Source of the DNA: Synechococcus sp. RS9916
Lineage (GTDB): Bacteria > Cyanobacteriota > Cyanobacteriia > PCC-6307 > Cyanobiaceae
Reading direction: 5' to 3'
Assembly: GCF_000153825.1 (NCBI RefSeq)
Contig: NZ_DS022299.1
Span: forward strand, 2,196,869 to 2,260,868
DNA: 64,000 nucleotides
Shown here: positions 1 through 13,420 of the stretch, piece after piece
How positions within the stretch are numbered: the stretch's first letter is position 1
Layout: the number at the start of each line of letters is the position of its first letter
Position numbers and translations under genes: made by a program
The notes under the pieces: generated by a model
The model's input: the letters and a program-made list of their open reading frames with translations, nothing else
Database searches by the model: none
What the model was told of the DNA's origin: nothing

Positions 1-2
1 GT

Positions 3-461
3 GAGCAGTCAGCCTTTGTGGTGCGCTCCCTCAGTTGCAGTGGTCTGGGCATGCGCCGCAATGAGCAGGGTTGGGCTGTGTTGACCCGGTTGGTGTCTGC
101 GGATGAGGACGCCAATGTGCGCGCGGAAGCCGCCAATGCCCTGGCCAGTTTTGGGGTGGAGCGCTCCTGGACCTTGCTGCGCGAGCGCTTTGTCGTTGAT
201 GACGCCTGGCTGGTGCGCTGCAGCATCCTGTCGGCCTTCGCCGAGGACCCGTCGATCAACCCGGCCTGGTTGTTGGACCTGGCGCAGCTGGCGATCAACG
301 ATGGCGATGGCACCGTTCGGGTGGGTGGCGCTGAAATCCTGGGGCGCCTGGTCCATGACAGCGCTCCCCAGGCGGCCGAGGCCCGCGCTTTGCTGCAGGA
401 GTTGCAGCGGGACGGGGATCACCGGGTGGTGGCTGCTGCCCTGAATGGGTTGCAGAGCTGA
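3..461 (+). CDS. HEAT-repeat protein, 3' part only
   Basis: The window opens inside this gene. The frame is open from base 3 and ends with TGA at 459-461, leaving about 152 residues of the C-terminal part. The translation has the helix-turn-helix pattern of HEAT / phycobilisome-lyase-like repeats: repeated stretches such as D-E-D-A-N-V-R-A-E-A-A-N-A-L and D-G-T-V-R-V-G-G-A-E-I-L about 30-40 residues apart. Such repeats form superhelical protein-binding scaffolds; in cyanobacteria they occur in bilin lyases and in many proteins of unknown role. Nothing visible here proves lyase activity. It ends 28 bases before the riboswitch, so it is probably a separate transcript from thiC. Confidence 0.75.
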   Translation, partial: EQSAFVVRSLSCSGLGMRRNEQGWAVLTRLVSADEDANVRAEAANALASFGVERSWTLLRERFVVDDAWLVRCSILSAFAEDPSINPAWLLDLAQLAINDGDGTVRVGGAEILGRLVHDSAPQAAEARALLQELQRDGDHRVVAAALNGLQS

Positions 462-488
462 GCAGGCGGCGCTTGCTAGGTTTTACGT

Positions 489-2031
<1,543 letters not shown>

Positions 2032-2069
2032 TCCTCAGCCCTCAGGAGGCTTCAGCTCAAACGTCTTCA

Positions 2070-2097
2070 CCCCCGGTGTCACCACCGGGGGTTTTTT
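2070..2097 (+). terminator. Intrinsic terminator of thiC
   Basis: A 9-bp GC-rich stem (CCCCCGGTG at 2070-2078 with CACCGGGGG at 2083-2091), a four-base loop and six T residues lie about 40 bases after the thiC stop. Confidence 0.93.
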
Positions 2098-2265
2098 GAT
2101 GGCGAGGACTGCACTGATGGTTCTCATGTCTTGTGTGCAGCCCCGCGTCTGGATTGCGTGAGGGCCTGTCATTGGGCTGGATGAGCCCTGGGGCGGATGG
2201 GCTTTGCGCTTTCAGTGCTCCCGTGAACCCTTGGCAGCACGTTGCCGAAACAGGTTGTAGCCATG

Positions 2266-2290
2266 AAAAAAGCCCTCCCGAAGGAGGGCT
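2266..2290 (-). terminator. Intrinsic terminator of transketolase gene
   Basis: Read on the minus strand, AGCCCTCC pairs with GGAGGGCT around a four-base loop (2271-2290) and is followed by a run of T (A run at 2266-2271 on the plus strand). It lies about 30 bases after the tkt stop. The 168 bases between this and the thiC terminator hold no supportable gene. Confidence 0.92.
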
Positions 2291-2321
2291 GAAGCATTCA
2301 ACAGAACGCGGGTGTGTGGGC

Positions 2322-4331
2322 TCAGCCCAGCAGTGCCTTGGACTTGGCCACCACGTTGTCGACAGTGAAGCCAAACTTCTCCATGCAGACGCCGCCGGGG
2401 GCGGAAGCACCAAAGCGGTTCATGGTCACGCTGTCGCCATCGAGGCCGATGAAACGGTGCCAACCGAAGGCTTCTGCTGCTTCCACCACGATGCGCTTGC
2501 GCACGGCGGAGGGGAGCACCTGCTCCTTGTAGGCGTCGCTTTGCTCGTCGAACAGCTCCACACAGGGCATGGACACCACGCGCACTTTCTTGCCTTCAGC
2601 GCTCAGCTGCTTGGCAGCCTGGACGCAGAGGTCGAGTTCGGTGCCGGTACCGATCAGGATCAGCTCAGGGGTGCCCTCGCAGTCTTCGAGGATGTAGCCG
2701 CCGAAGGCCACTTTCTCGATCGAGGAGTTGGCCTGGTTGACCATTCCCTGACGGCTGAGGCACAGAGCGCTGGGGCGTTTGCGGTTCTCAATCGCCAGCT
2801 TGTAGGAACCGCTGGTTTCGTTGCCGTCGCCCGGGCGGAACACCAGCATGTTGGGCATCGCCCGTAGGGAGGGGATGGTCTCGATCGGCTGGTGGGTGGG
2901 GCCGTCTTCGCCCACGCCGATGGAGTCGTGGGTGAGCACGTAGATCACGCCCAGTTCGCTCAGCGCCGAGAGGCGCATGGAGCCGCGCATGTAATCGGCG
3001 AAGACCAGGAACGTGCCGCCGTAGGGGATCAGACCGCTGTTGTGGTACGCGATGCCGTTGAGGATCGCGGCCATGGCGTGCTCGCGCACACCGAAGTGCA
3101 GATAGCGCTTGTCGGGGCTGTCGGCCTGGAAGGAACCGGTCTCGCCCTTGATGTCGGTGTAGTTGGAGTGGGTGAGGTCAGCGGAGCCGCCAATCAGTTC
3201 GGGCAGGTTGGGGCCCAGAGCACCCAGACAGATCTGGGAGTGCTTACGAGTGGCTAAGCCGCCATCTTCAGGGGTGTAGGTGGGGAGATCCTTGTCCCAG
3301 CCCTCAGGCAGTTCGCCGCGCAGCATGCGCTCGAACAGTGCTGCTTCAGCGGGGTACTGCGTGCGGTAGGTGGCCAGGGTCTGGTTCCACTCGGCCTCGA
3401 GGCTGGCGCCGCGCTCGATGGCTTGGCGGAACTGGTCGTAGGCCTCCTGGGGCACCTCGAAGGGGCCGTAGTTCCAGTTGAGCTGCTGACGGGTCAGAGC
3501 GGTTTCGTCATCACCCAGAGGAGCACCGTGCACACCGGCGGTGTCGCTCTTGTTGGGGGAGCCGTAGCCGATGGTGGTGGTCACCTTGATGATCGAAGGC
3601 TTGTCGGTGACAGCCTTGGCGGCCTCAATCGCCTTGGCGATGGCATCTACATCAGTGTTGCCATCGGCCACGTGCTGAACATGCCAGCCATAGGCCTCGT
3701 AGCGCTTGAGAACGTCCTCGGTAAAGGAGACGTCGGTGCGCCCATCAATGGTGATGTTGTTGTCGTCGTAGAGGGCGATCAGCTTGCCCAGCTTCAGGTG
3801 ACCAGCGAGGGAGGCAGCTTCCGACGACACACCTTCTTGGTTGCAGCCGTCACCCATCACCACATACGTGTAGTGGTCGACGAGGTTGGCGTCGGGCTTG
3901 TTGAACTTGGCGGCCAGGTGGGCTTCAGCGATAGCCAGACCAACGGCGTTGGAGATGCCAGCGCCGAGAGGGCCGGTAGTCACTTCGACACCAGGTGTCT
4001 CAAAGGTTTCGGGGTGACCGGGTGCCTTGGAGCCCCACTGGCGGAAGGTCTTGATGTCGTCGATGGTCACCGAGTCGTACCCGGTGAGGTGGAGCAGTGC
4101 GTACAGCAGCATGCAGCCATGGCCGGCCGACAGCACGAAGCGGTCACGGTTGAACCACTTGGGGTTCTTGGGGTTGTGCTTCAGGAACTTGTCCCACAGC
4201 GCGTAGCCCATGGGTGCGCAGCCCATCGGGAGGCCGGGGTGGCCGCTCTTGGACTTGTTGATGGCGTCAACGGCCAGCATGCGGATGCTGTTGACGCAGA
4301 GCGTGTCGATGGATGCGGGCGCGGCGACCAT
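2322..4331 (-). CDS. tktA: Transketolase
   Basis: Transketolase moves two-carbon ketol units between sugar phosphates in the Calvin cycle and the pentose phosphate pathway, with thiamine pyrophosphate and Mg2+. The 669-residue length is normal for the family. Visible features are the N-terminal SGHPGLPMG stretch, the cofactor motif GDGCNQEG followed about 30 residues later by YDDNNIT, and the pyrimidine-binding domain with GVREHAM and [16 protein letters not shown]. It is a single gene with its own terminator and lies upstream of no other minus-strand gene. Its need for TPP makes the neighbouring thiC a suggestive but probably incidental neighbour. Confidence 0.97.
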   Translation of the reverse strand: MVAAPASIDTLCVNSIRMLAVDAINKSKSGHPGLPMGCAPMGYALWDKFLKHNPKNPKWFNRDRFVLSAGHGCMLLYALLHLTGYDSVTIDDIKTFRQWGSKAPGHPETFETPGVEVTTGPLGAGISNAVGLAIAEAHLAAKFNKPDANLVDHYTYVVMGDGCNQEGVSSEAASLAGHLKLGKLIALYDDNNITIDGRTDVSFTEDVLKRYEAYGWHVQHVADGNTDVDAIAKAIEAAKAVTDKPSIIKVTTTIGYGSPNKSDTAGVHGAPLGDDETALTRQQLNWNYGPFEVPQEAYDQFRQAIERGASLEAEWNQTLATYRTQYPAEAALFERMLRGELPEGWDKDLPTYTPEDGGLATRKHSQICLGALGPNLPELIGGSADLTHSNYTDIKGETGSFQADSPDKRYLHFGVREHAMAAILNGIAYHNSGLIPYGGTFLVFADYMRGSMRLSALSELGVIYVLTHDSIGVGEDGPTHQPIETIPSLRAMPNMLVFRPGDGNETSGSYKLAIENRKRPSALCLSRQGMVNQANSSIEKVAFGGYILEDCEGTPELILIGTGTELDLCVQAAKQLSAEGKKVRVVSMPCVELFDEQSDAYKEQVLPSAVRKRIVVEAAEAFGWHRFIGLDGDSVTMNRFGASAPGGVCMEKFGFTVDNVVAKSKALLG

Positions 4332-4419
4332 GGCGTTGTGATGAAAAAGCGGTAAAAGATGTCGTCAGTCTGAAACAACGCGGTCAGCGGCCATGGAAGG
4401 CACGCTGATCGCTGCAGAT

Positions 4420-5667
4420 TCAGGCCATGCGACGGAAGGCGAGGCAGACGTTGTGGCCGCCGAAGCCGAAGGAGTTGGACAGCACAGTGCCCAGTTTGAG
4501 CTCACGGGCCTGGTTGGGCACGACATCCAGATCACAGTCGGGATCGGGATTGCTGTGGTTGATGGTGGGAGGCACGACGCCGTTCTGCAGAGCCAGAACA
4601 CAGGCCACAGCTTCAATGCCGCCAGAACCACCCAAGAGGTGACCGGTCATCGACTTGGTCGAACTGACTGCAATCTCCAAGGCCCTGGATCCGAGGGCGC
4701 TCTTGATAGCAGAGGTTTCGTTCTTGTCGTTGGCGGGGGTACTGGTGCCGTGGGCGTTGACGTAGTCGACGCTGTCAGCACTGATCTGGCCGTCCTCGAG
4801 GGCGAGGCGAATGGCGGCGGCGCCACCAACACCCCCTGGTGTTGGTGCGGTGATGTGGTGCGCATCGCAGGTGGTGCCGTAGCCGACCACTTCGGCCAAG
4901 ATCGTGGCGCCACGGGCTTCCGCATGGGCCAGGGTCTCGAGCACGAGCACACCGGCGCCCTCGCCGATCACAAATCCATCGCGCTCCTTGTCGAACGGAC
5001 GGCTTGCGGTGGCAGGGTCGTCGTTGCGGAATGACAGGGCCTTGGCACTGGCAAAACCGGCAACGCCAAGAGGCGTGATGGCGGATTCGGCTCCGCCGCA
5101 GACCATCACGTCAGCTTTGCCCAACTGCAGCAGTCGGAATGCATCGCCGATGGCATTGGAGCCGGCAGCGCAGGCGGTGGCCACAGCTGAACTGGGGCCT
5201 TTGGCACCCAAAGCAATCGCCGCGAGGCCTGTGGCCATGTTCGGGATCATCATCGGCACCGTGAACGGGCTCACCCGTCCAGGGCCTTTGCCTTCCAGCA
5301 CGTGGGCTTGGGTCTCCATGGTGAGCAAGCCACCCACGCCGGAACCGATGCTGACGCCGATGCGATCCGCGTTGGCGTCGGTGATCGCTAGCCCGGCATC
5401 GGCCACGGCTTGCTTGGCCGCAACGACACCGAACTTGCAAAACCGATCCCAGCGTTTCGCTTCCTTGGCTTCGAGAAAGCCAGTGGGGTCAAAATCCTTG
5501 ACCTCTGCGGCGAAGCGACAGGCGTGGGCAGAGGCATCAAACAGGGTGATTCCTGCGACGCCATTGCGACCTGAGCTGAGACCGTCCCAGTAGTCGGAGA
5601 CGGTATTGCCAATTGGTGTCACCGCGCCGAGGCCGGTGACCACGACGCGTTGAAGACCCTCCACCAT
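4420..5667 (-). CDS. fabF: Beta-ketoacyl-ACP synthase II (FabF)
   Basis: FabF condenses malonyl-ACP with growing acyl-ACP chains in type II fatty acid synthesis. The 415-residue protein shows the thiolase-fold catalytic triad of the family: the nucleophilic Cys in VATACAAGSN (about residue 165), His in NAHGTSTPANDKNE (about 305) and His in SMTGHLLGGSGGIEA (about 342). It starts with VVVTGLGAVTPIGN as is typical. It lies 8 bases downstream of acpP on the same strand, so enzyme and carrier protein are co-transcribed, an arrangement common in bacteria. Confidence 0.97.
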   Translation of the reverse strand: MVEGLQRVVVTGLGAVTPIGNTVSDYWDGLSSGRNGVAGITLFDASAHACRFAAEVKDFDPTGFLEAKEAKRWDRFCKFGVVAAKQAVADAGLAITDANADRIGVSIGSGVGGLLTMETQAHVLEGKGPGRVSPFTVPMMIPNMATGLAAIALGAKGPSSAVATACAAGSNAIGDAFRLLQLGKADVMVCGGAESAITPLGVAGFASAKALSFRNDDPATASRPFDKERDGFVIGEGAGVLVLETLAHAEARGATILAEVVGYGTTCDAHHITAPTPGGVGGAAAIRLALEDGQISADSVDYVNAHGTSTPANDKNETSAIKSALGSRALEIAVSSTKSMTGHLLGGSGGIEAVACVLALQNGVVPPTINHSNPDPDCDLDVVPNQARELKLGTVLSNSFGFGGHNVCLAFRRMA

Positions 5668-5675
5668 GCCGATCC

Positions 5676-5918
5676 TCAGGCCTGCTTGTCTTCGATGTAC
5701 TTGACGGCGTCACCGACGGTGGTGATGCCCTCAGCGGCCTCATCGGGGATTTCGATGTCGAAGGCCTCTTCCAGGGCCATCACCAGTTCAACGGTGTCGA
5801 GGGAGTCAGCGCCCAGATCGTTCTGGAAGTTGGACTCCGGCTTGACCTCGCCGGCGTCGACGCTGAGCTGCTCCGCCACGATCGAACGGACTTTTTCGAG
5901 GATCGCTTCCTGGGACAT
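5676..5918 (-). CDS. acpP: Acyl carrier protein
   Basis: This small acidic protein (80 residues) carries fatty acyl chains on a phosphopantetheine arm. The attachment serine is in the classic motif [17 protein letters not shown] chose the ATG at 5918, giving [18 protein letters not shown]; an in-frame upstream start at 5942 would add eight residues with no family resemblance. It is the first gene of an acpP-fabF operon. The 163-base gap to psaC is a divergent promoter region. Confidence 0.97.
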   Translation of the reverse strand: MSQEAILEKVRSIVAEQLSVDAGEVKPESNFQNDLGADSLDTVELVMALEEAFDIEIPDEAAEGITTVGDAVKYIEDKQA

Positions 5919-6003
5919 ATCCGTGAAGACGGGACGACGCATCCTACGGGCTTGACCAAGGCTGCTCTCGCACTGACGCCCGGTTTGTCGTTAACAACAG
6001 TGA

Positions 6004-6327
<324 letters not shown>

Positions 6328-6352
6328 TCACTGCCAAATAGGCCATAAGCTC

Positions 6353-6378
6353 AGCCCGGCGGACGCCGGGCTTTTTTT
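6353..6378 (+). terminator. Intrinsic terminator of psaC, abutting glmS
   Basis: A perfect 8-bp stem, AGCCCGGC (6353-6360) with GCCGGGCT (6365-6372), a GGAC loop and a run of seven T (6372-6378). The glmS start codon begins only two bases later at 6381. Confidence 0.93.
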
Positions 6379-6380
6379 AT

Positions 6381-8267
<1,887 letters not shown>

Positions 8268-8282
8268 CGCGAAAGCTCGAGG

Positions 8283-9404
8283 TCACTGGGGTCTGTTCAA
8301 TCCCAGGCGACCGCCGTCGTAGTTGGCTTGATCACGGACTTTGGAGCACCAATCCTGATGCTGTAGGTACCAGGCAACGGTGGCTGCCAGGCCTTGCTCC
8401 ACGTTGTGCCGCGGCTGCCAGCCCAGTTCCTCAGTGATGCGGGTGGGATCGATGGCGTAGCGGCGATCGTGGCCGGGGCGATCGATCACCCGGGTGATCA
8501 GGTGTGCGTGTGGAGCGTTGTTGGGGTGATGCTGATCTAGCTGGTTGCAGATGGTCGTGACCACTTCCTTGTTGGTTTTCTCCCCATGGCCGCCAACGCA
8601 GTAGCTGCGTCCTGATTGGCCTCGACAAGCCGCCAGTAGCAGGGCGTCAACGTGATCTTCCACATAGAGCCAATCGCGCACATTCAGGCCATCGCCGTAG
8701 AGGGGGATGGGTTCACCGGCGGCGGCCTTAAGGGTGACCACGGGGATCAGTTTCTCGGGAAATTGCCACGGCCCGTAGTTGTTGGAGCAGTTGGTTAGCA
8801 CCACCGGCAGGCCGAAGGTGTGATGCCAGGCCTGCACCAGGTGGTCGCTGGCTGCTTTGCTGGCTGAGTAGGGGCTCCTTGGGTCGTAAGGGGTTGTCTC
8901 AGAAAAGCGACCTTCAGCGCCGAGGGACCCGAATACCTCGTCGGTGCTGATGTGGTGCAACCGGAATGCTGCGGCCCTGGCCTCACTCAACCGCTCGACA
9001 TGGCTGCGGACCGCCTGCAGCAGGTTGTAAGTGCCGGTGATGTTGCTGGAGATGAATTCGCCGGGGCCGGAGATCGAACGGTCGACATGGCTTTCGGCCG
9101 CTAAATGCATCACCAGGTCTGGATTGGCCTCGCGAACGGCGGCGTCCACGGCCTCTGCATCCTTGAGGTCGACGCATTGGAGCCGATGCCGGACGCCATC
9201 GGCCTCACCCTGCTCGGCCAGAACCTCCTGAATCGATGTCAGGTCGCTGGCGTATCCCATCTTGTCGAGATTGAACACGGTGGCGTCGCTGTCGCGCAGC
9301 AGCCGGCGCACCACTGCACCACCGATGAAGCCCGCACCACCGGTGACAAGGATGCGGCGGCGGTTCCCGAGCAGGTCTGCGGTGGAGGGCATGGTCTGGC
9401 TCAT
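8283..9404 (-). CDS. rfbB: dTDP-glucose 4,6-dehydratase (RmlB)
   Basis: RmlB is the second enzyme of dTDP-L-rhamnose synthesis, oxidising and dehydrating dTDP-glucose. The extended short-chain dehydrogenase fold is clear: NAD motif GGAGFIG, catalytic Tyr-Lys in YSASKAASD, and the substrate region STDEVFG. The frame is open upstream to 9545, but that would run into rfbD, so I take the ATG at 9404 (MSQTMPSTADLL, 373 residues); the ATG at 9392 is also possible. It is the last gene of the rfbA-C-D-B series and converges on glmS with a 15-base gap. Confidence 0.95.
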   Translation of the reverse strand: MSQTMPSTADLLGNRRRILVTGGAGFIGGAVVRRLLRDSDATVFNLDKMGYASDLTSIQEVLAEQGEADGVRHRLQCVDLKDAEAVDAAVREANPDLVMHLAAESHVDRSISGPGEFISSNITGTYNLLQAVRSHVERLSEARAAAFRLHHISTDEVFGSLGAEGRFSETTPYDPRSPYSASKAASDHLVQAWHHTFGLPVVLTNCSNNYGPWQFPEKLIPVVTLKAAAGEPIPLYGDGLNVRDWLYVEDHVDALLLAACRGQSGRSYCVGGHGEKTNKEVVTTICNQLDQHHPNNAPHAHLITRVIDRPGHDRRYAIDPTRITEELGWQPRHNVEQGLAATVAWYLQHQDWCSKVRDQANYDGGRLGLNRPQ

Positions 9405-9454
9405 GAGGCAGGGAAAAGGACTGGAGGATTGCGAGGGGAGTGAGTCGAAATGCT

Positions 9455-10342
9455 TCAGGCGTTGGGGACCCGCTGGAGGATGTCGTGCAGGGCAGCTTGC
9501 CAGTGCTGGCAAGGCAGCTGCAGTGCGGCGCGCGTGCTGCAGCAATCGAGCAGGGAGTAGCTGGGCCGGCGTGCCGGTGTTGGGTAGTCGGCGGTCGTGA
9601 TGGGTTTGACGTGGGCGGGTTGATCCAGCAGCCCCAGGTTCTGGCTGATGTCGCCAACCGCTACTGCGACGTCGTACCAGCTCGCCGCACCGGCATCACT
9701 CCAGTGCATTACAGGCGGCAGTTCAACGCCTTTGTTGTTGATGTTGATCGCCTGCCAGCAGGCCTGGGCGAGGTTGAGTGTGCTGCTGGGACAGCCCACT
9801 TGATCCGCCACCACAGCTAGCTCGTCACGTTCGCGGTGCAAGCGCAGCATGGTGAGGGCGAAATTCTTGCCTACGGGCCCGATCACCCAGCTGGTGCGCA
9901 GCACGAACCCTGTCCCCTGTCGTCCCAGTCGCTCTTGCACAGCCGCTTCTCCCGCGGCTTTCGACGCGCCATAAACGCCCAGGGGATCGCGGGCCTGGTC
10001 GACGGTGTAGGGGGAGCCTTGGTTGCCGTTGAAGACGAAATCAGTGCTCAGTTGCAGCATCCGACCGCCTCGCTCTCCCAAGGCATTAGCGAAGGCTTCC
10101 GGTGCTCCCGAATTGACGGCGTGGGCAAGATCCCGCTCCGATTCAGCCTTGTCCACAGCGGTGTAGGCACCGGCATTAAGCACCCAGTCGGGTTGATGGT
10201 GAAACACCGCATCGCGGCAGGCTTCTGCATCCGCTAAGTCAAACTCCTGGCGGCTGGTGGCGATCAGCTCAACACCCTCTGGGACTGAGGCGATAAGGGC
10301 TTGCCCCAGCTGACCGGCCGCTCCGGTGAGCAGAATTTTCAT
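9455..10342 (-). CDS. rfbD: dTDP-4-dehydrorhamnose reductase (RmlD)
   Basis: RmlD performs the final NAD(P)H-dependent reduction to dTDP-L-rhamnose. The 295-residue protein opens with the nucleotide motif GAAGQLGQAL and has the SDR catalytic YGASK and the conserved ST-D-F-V-F-N-G region. Its ATG overlaps the rfbC stop in a TGATG junction, which indicates translational coupling. It lies 50 bases upstream of rfbB. Confidence 0.95.
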   Translation of the reverse strand: MKILLTGAAGQLGQALIASVPEGVELIATSRQEFDLADAEACRDAVFHHQPDWVLNAGAYTAVDKAESERDLAHAVNSGAPEAFANALGERGGRMLQLSTDFVFNGNQGSPYTVDQARDPLGVYGASKAAGEAAVQERLGRQGTGFVLRTSWVIGPVGKNFALTMLRLHRERDELAVVADQVGCPSSTLNLAQACWQAININNKGVELPPVMHWSDAGAASWYDVAVAVGDISQNLGLLDQPAHVKPITTADYPTPARRPSYSLLDCCSTRAALQLPCQHWQAALHDILQRVPNA

Positions 10343-10929
10343 CAGAACACATCTCCGGTGCTGGTGGCAGCCTGAAAACTCGCAGCGTCTGCGTCTTTGT
10401 CAGACAGGCTCACAGCCGTGCCTTTCAGCTGGTGCACCGGCCAGGTAATCGCAAGGCTGGGATCGTCCCAGCGGATGGCGCGTTCGCAGTCTTTGTTCCA
10501 GAAGCCACGGGCCTTGTATTGCACTTCGGCTACTTCGCTGAGGGTGAGAAACCCATGGGCGAATCCTTCTGGAATCCAGAGCTGCGCTTTGTTTTCTGCC
10601 GTCAGCTCAGCGCCGACCCAGTGGCCGAAGGTCGGCGACTTTTGGCGGAGATCCACTGCCACATCAAAAACGGCTCCGAGGCTGACGCGCACCAACTTGG
10701 CCTGGGGTTGCGGTGCCAACTGGTAGTGGAGGCCGCGTAGCACTCCGCGACTGGAACGGGAATGGTTGTCCTGGGAGAACACCACCGGGCTGCCAACGGC
10801 ATCGTCAAAGCGCTGCTGGTTCCAGCTTTCAAAAAACCAGCCGCGATCGTCACCAAAAACGCTGGGTTGGATCAGAAGCGGGCCATCCATGACTGCCCCT
10901 TGGGGGCTGGAGAGTTGTTCAAACTGCAT
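10342..10929 (-). CDS. rfbC: dTDP-4-dehydrorhamnose 3,5-epimerase (RmlC)
   Basis: RmlC epimerises the 4-keto sugar at C3 and C5. It is a cupin-fold enzyme of 195 residues with the family signatures [23 protein letters not shown] (catalytic His) and [16 protein letters not shown] chose the ATG at 10929 ([12 protein letters not shown]); it overlaps the end of rfbA by 11 bases. The longer frame to 10968 has no family resemblance. Confidence 0.95.
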   Translation of the reverse strand: MQFEQLSSPQGAVMDGPLLIQPSVFGDDRGWFFESWNQQRFDDAVGSPVVFSQDNHSRSSRGVLRGLHYQLAPQPQAKLVRVSLGAVFDVAVDLRQKSPTFGHWVGAELTAENKAQLWIPEGFAHGFLTLSEVAEVQYKARGFWNKDCERAIRWDDPSLAITWPVHQLKGTAVSLSDKDADAASFQAATSTGDVF

Positions 10930-11845
10930 GGGATTCTTCCAGGCTGCGTTGCAGTGCCGTGTGGTCACTCACGCTTTCTTCGAGCATTTGAAGGAGGTAA
11001 CCGCCGTAGCCGCTTTTCTGCAGCGGTTGGGCCAGGGCCTCCAATTCGGCGCTGCTGATCCAGCCTTGCCGCCAGGCCACTTCTTCAGGGCAGCCCACCT
11101 TGAGTCCCTGGCGGTGCTCCAGGGTGCGGATGTAGCCGCTGGCATCGTTGAGGGAATCGCAGGTGCCTGTGTCCAACCACGCCATGCCACGTCCCATCAC
11201 TTCCACCCGAAGTAGCCCGTCTTTCAGATACATCTGATTGAGGTCAGTGATTTCCAGCTCCCCCCGTAGAGAGGGCATTACCTGCTGCGCTCGCTCCACC
11301 ACGCTGGAGTCGTAGAAATACAGGCCGGTCACGGCATAGCGGCTCTTGGGCTGTTGAGGCTTTTCCTCAAGGCACAAGACCCTTCCCTGGGCATCGAACT
11401 CGGCCACGCCGTAACGCTCCGGATCACTTACCGGGTAGGCAAAGACGGTGGCGCCTGCTTGGTTGGCGTTGCTGCGCACGAGCTGAGGAACCAGATCGTG
11501 GCCGTGGAACAGATTGTCCCCGAGAATTAGGGCGGCAGGTGCACTCGCCAGGAACTCGGCGCCGATCACAAAGGCTTGGGCCAGACCATCGGGGCTGGGT
11601 TGCACCGCATAGGTGATCTCCATCCCCCACTTGCTGCCATCTCCCAGTAAGCGCTGGAAAGCTGCCTGGTCATGAGGTGTGGTGATCAGAAGCACTTCGC
11701 GAATCCCGGCCAGCATCAGCGTGCTGAGCGGGTAATAAATCATCGGCTTGTCGTACACCGGGAGGAGTTGCTTGCTCACCGCCTGAGTGATCGGATGTAG
11801 TCGACTGCCAGATCCACCCGCGAGGACGATGCCTTTCCTTTGCAT
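10919..11845 (-). CDS. rfbA: Glucose-1-phosphate thymidylyltransferase (RmlA)
   Basis: RmlA makes dTDP-glucose from glucose-1-phosphate and dTTP, the first step to dTDP-rhamnose. The 308-residue protein begins with the nucleotidyltransferase signature [16 protein letters not shown] and has the pyrophosphorylase lysine region [18 protein letters not shown]. It is followed with overlaps by rfbC and rfbD, so the complete dTDP-rhamnose pathway is encoded in one run. Confidence 0.96.
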   Translation of the reverse strand: MQRKGIVLAGGSGSRLHPITQAVSKQLLPVYDKPMIYYPLSTLMLAGIREVLLITTPHDQAAFQRLLGDGSKWGMEITYAVQPSPDGLAQAFVIGAEFLASAPAALILGDNLFHGHDLVPQLVRSNANQAGATVFAYPVSDPERYGVAEFDAQGRVLCLEEKPQQPKSRYAVTGLYFYDSSVVERAQQVMPSLRGELEITDLNQMYLKDGLLRVEVMGRGMAWLDTGTCDSLNDASGYIRTLEHRQGLKVGCPEEVAWRQGWISSAELEALAQPLQKSGYGGYLLQMLEESVSDHTALQRSLEESHAV

Positions 11846-11902
11846 TTGCTTAATTCGTCTTTTGAATTGAAAGATTCTTGTCAGGCAGGAGATAAAGCTG
11901 GT

Positions 11903-13393
11903 TTAGCTGGCTATGGATTTTTGGTCGCTGCGCCCGTAAACGTCGTCGAAGCGCACGATGTCGTCTTCGCCGAGATATTCGCCGCTCTGCACTTCGATCA
12001 TTTCCACAGCGATGCGGCCAGGGTTGCTGAGGCGGTGGTGGCAGCCCATGGGGATGTAAGTGCTTTGGTTTTCGCCCACCAGTTGCTCTTCGCCGTCGCG
12101 CTCCACTAGGGCAGTGCCGCGCACCACCACCCAGTGCTCCGCCCGGTGGTGGTGCATCTGGAGCGACAGGCTGGCCCCCGGTTTCACCGAGATGCGTTTC
12201 ACCTGCCAGCGGCTGCCTTCCATTACCCCGGTGTAGTGGCCCCAGGGGCGGTAAATCCGCCGGTGGGCCTTGCCCTCGGGGCTGCCGTCGGCTTCCAGTT
12301 GGCCCACCACGCGCTTCACGTTCTGGGCTTGATCGCGGCTGGCCACCAGGACGGCGTCGTCGGTTTCCACCACCACCAGGTTGTCGATGCCCAACCCCAC
12401 CACCAGCCGGTGTTCGCTGCGCAGATAGCAATTGCTGCTGCCTTCGCTGATTACCCGGCCGCGCAGCACATTGCCCTCACTGTCTTTGTCGGAGGTGTCC
12501 CAGAGCGCGCTCCAGCTGCCCACGTCACTCCAGCCGGCATCCAGCGGCAGTACAGCGCCCAGCTGGGTTTGTTCCATCACGGCCACGTCGATGGCCACGT
12601 TGGGGCAGCGGGCAAAGGCACTCTTGTCGAGGCGACGGAAGTCGAGGTCGGCAGCGTCCTGTTCCAGGGCGGCTCGGCAGCAACTCACCACCTCGGGTGC
12701 CAGCCGTTCCAGTTCCGCCAACATGGCGCTGGCACGGAACAGGAACATGCCGCTGTTCCAGGTAAAGCGGCCGGTGGCTAGGAAGCCTTCGGCCTTAGCC
12801 CGATCCGGCTTTTCCACAAAGCGGGCGATCGGTGTGGGACTGAGGGTGCCGGCTTGAAGTGGTGCGGTGGCTTCGATGTAGCCATAGCCGGTCTCCGGTG
12901 CGGTGGGCACGATCCCGAACGTCACCAATTGGCCGGCCTCAGCTGCGGCACGGCCCGCCTCCACCGTGGTTCGGAACTGGGCGCCATCGCGAATCACATG
13001 GTCGGCAGCCAACACCAGTAGCAGTGGGTCTTCGCCACGGGAGGTGGCCTGGAGGGCAGCAATGGCCACTGCCGGAGCTGTGTTGCGGCCCATGGGCTCA
13101 AGCAGAATGGCGCTCGGCTTGATGCCGATCTGGCGCATCTGTTCAGCCACGATGAAGCGGTGATCTTCGTTGCAGATCACAAGGGGATTCGCCAGGTCTT
13201 CAAGGCCTTCTAGTCGCTGCTGGGTCTGTTGCAGCAGAGTGTCATCACCACTGCCGCCGAGAGCCCAGTACTGCTTGGGATAGCTGGCGCGGGACAGAGG
13301 CCAGAGGCGGGTGCCCGTGCCGCCGCAGAGAATGACAGGAATCAGGGGCGTGCTCACCGAAGCCTTGGCGCTTTTGGGCAGATCCTGCCCCAC
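11903..13393 (-). CDS. manC: Mannose-1-phosphate guanylyltransferase / mannose-6-phosphate isomerase
   Basis: This bifunctional enzyme makes mannose-6-phosphate and GDP-mannose. The N-terminal nucleotidyltransferase domain (about 1-340) has GGTGTRLWPLSRASYPKQY and FVEKPDRAKAE; the C-terminal cupin isomerase domain (about 370-490) has RPWGHYTG, KPGASLSLQMHHHRAEHW and a distal GCHHRLSNPG. The length of 496 residues is near the usual 470-480. GDP-mannose feeds the gmd-fcl pair 700 bases upstream on the same strand and can supply mannosyltransferases elsewhere in the window. Confidence 0.95.
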   Translation of the reverse strand: MGQDLPKSAKASVSTPLIPVILCGGTGTRLWPLSRASYPKQYWALGGSGDDTLLQQTQQRLEGLEDLANPLVICNEDHRFIVAEQMRQIGIKPSAILLEPMGRNTAPAVAIAALQATSRGEDPLLLVLAADHVIRDGAQFRTTVEAGRAAAEAGQLVTFGIVPTAPETGYGYIEATAPLQAGTLSPTPIARFVEKPDRAKAEGFLATGRFTWNSGMFLFRASAMLAELERLAPEVVSCCRAALEQDAADLDFRRLDKSAFARCPNVAIDVAVMEQTQLGAVLPLDAGWSDVGSWSALWDTSDKDSEGNVLRGRVISEGSSNCYLRSEHRLVVGLGIDNLVVVETDDAVLVASRDQAQNVKRVVGQLEADGSPEGKAHRRIYRPWGHYTGVMEGSRWQVKRISVKPGASLSLQMHHHRAEHWVVVRGTALVERDGEEQLVGENQSTYIPMGCHHRLSNPGRIAVEMIEVQSGEYLGEDDIVRFDDVYGRSDQKSIAS

Positions 13394-13420
13394 TCCGCAG
13401 GTCCTGTCAGCCCTGGTGGG

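Noticed and set aside
3423-4355. 310-codon plus-strand frame opposite transketolase
   Set aside because: It mirrors the codons of tkt; the translation is rich in V/G/H with no domain. A shadow frame.
6340-6380. glmS ribozyme/riboswitch upstream of glmS
   Set aside because: The space is filled by psaC and its terminator; no glmS ribozyme core is present.
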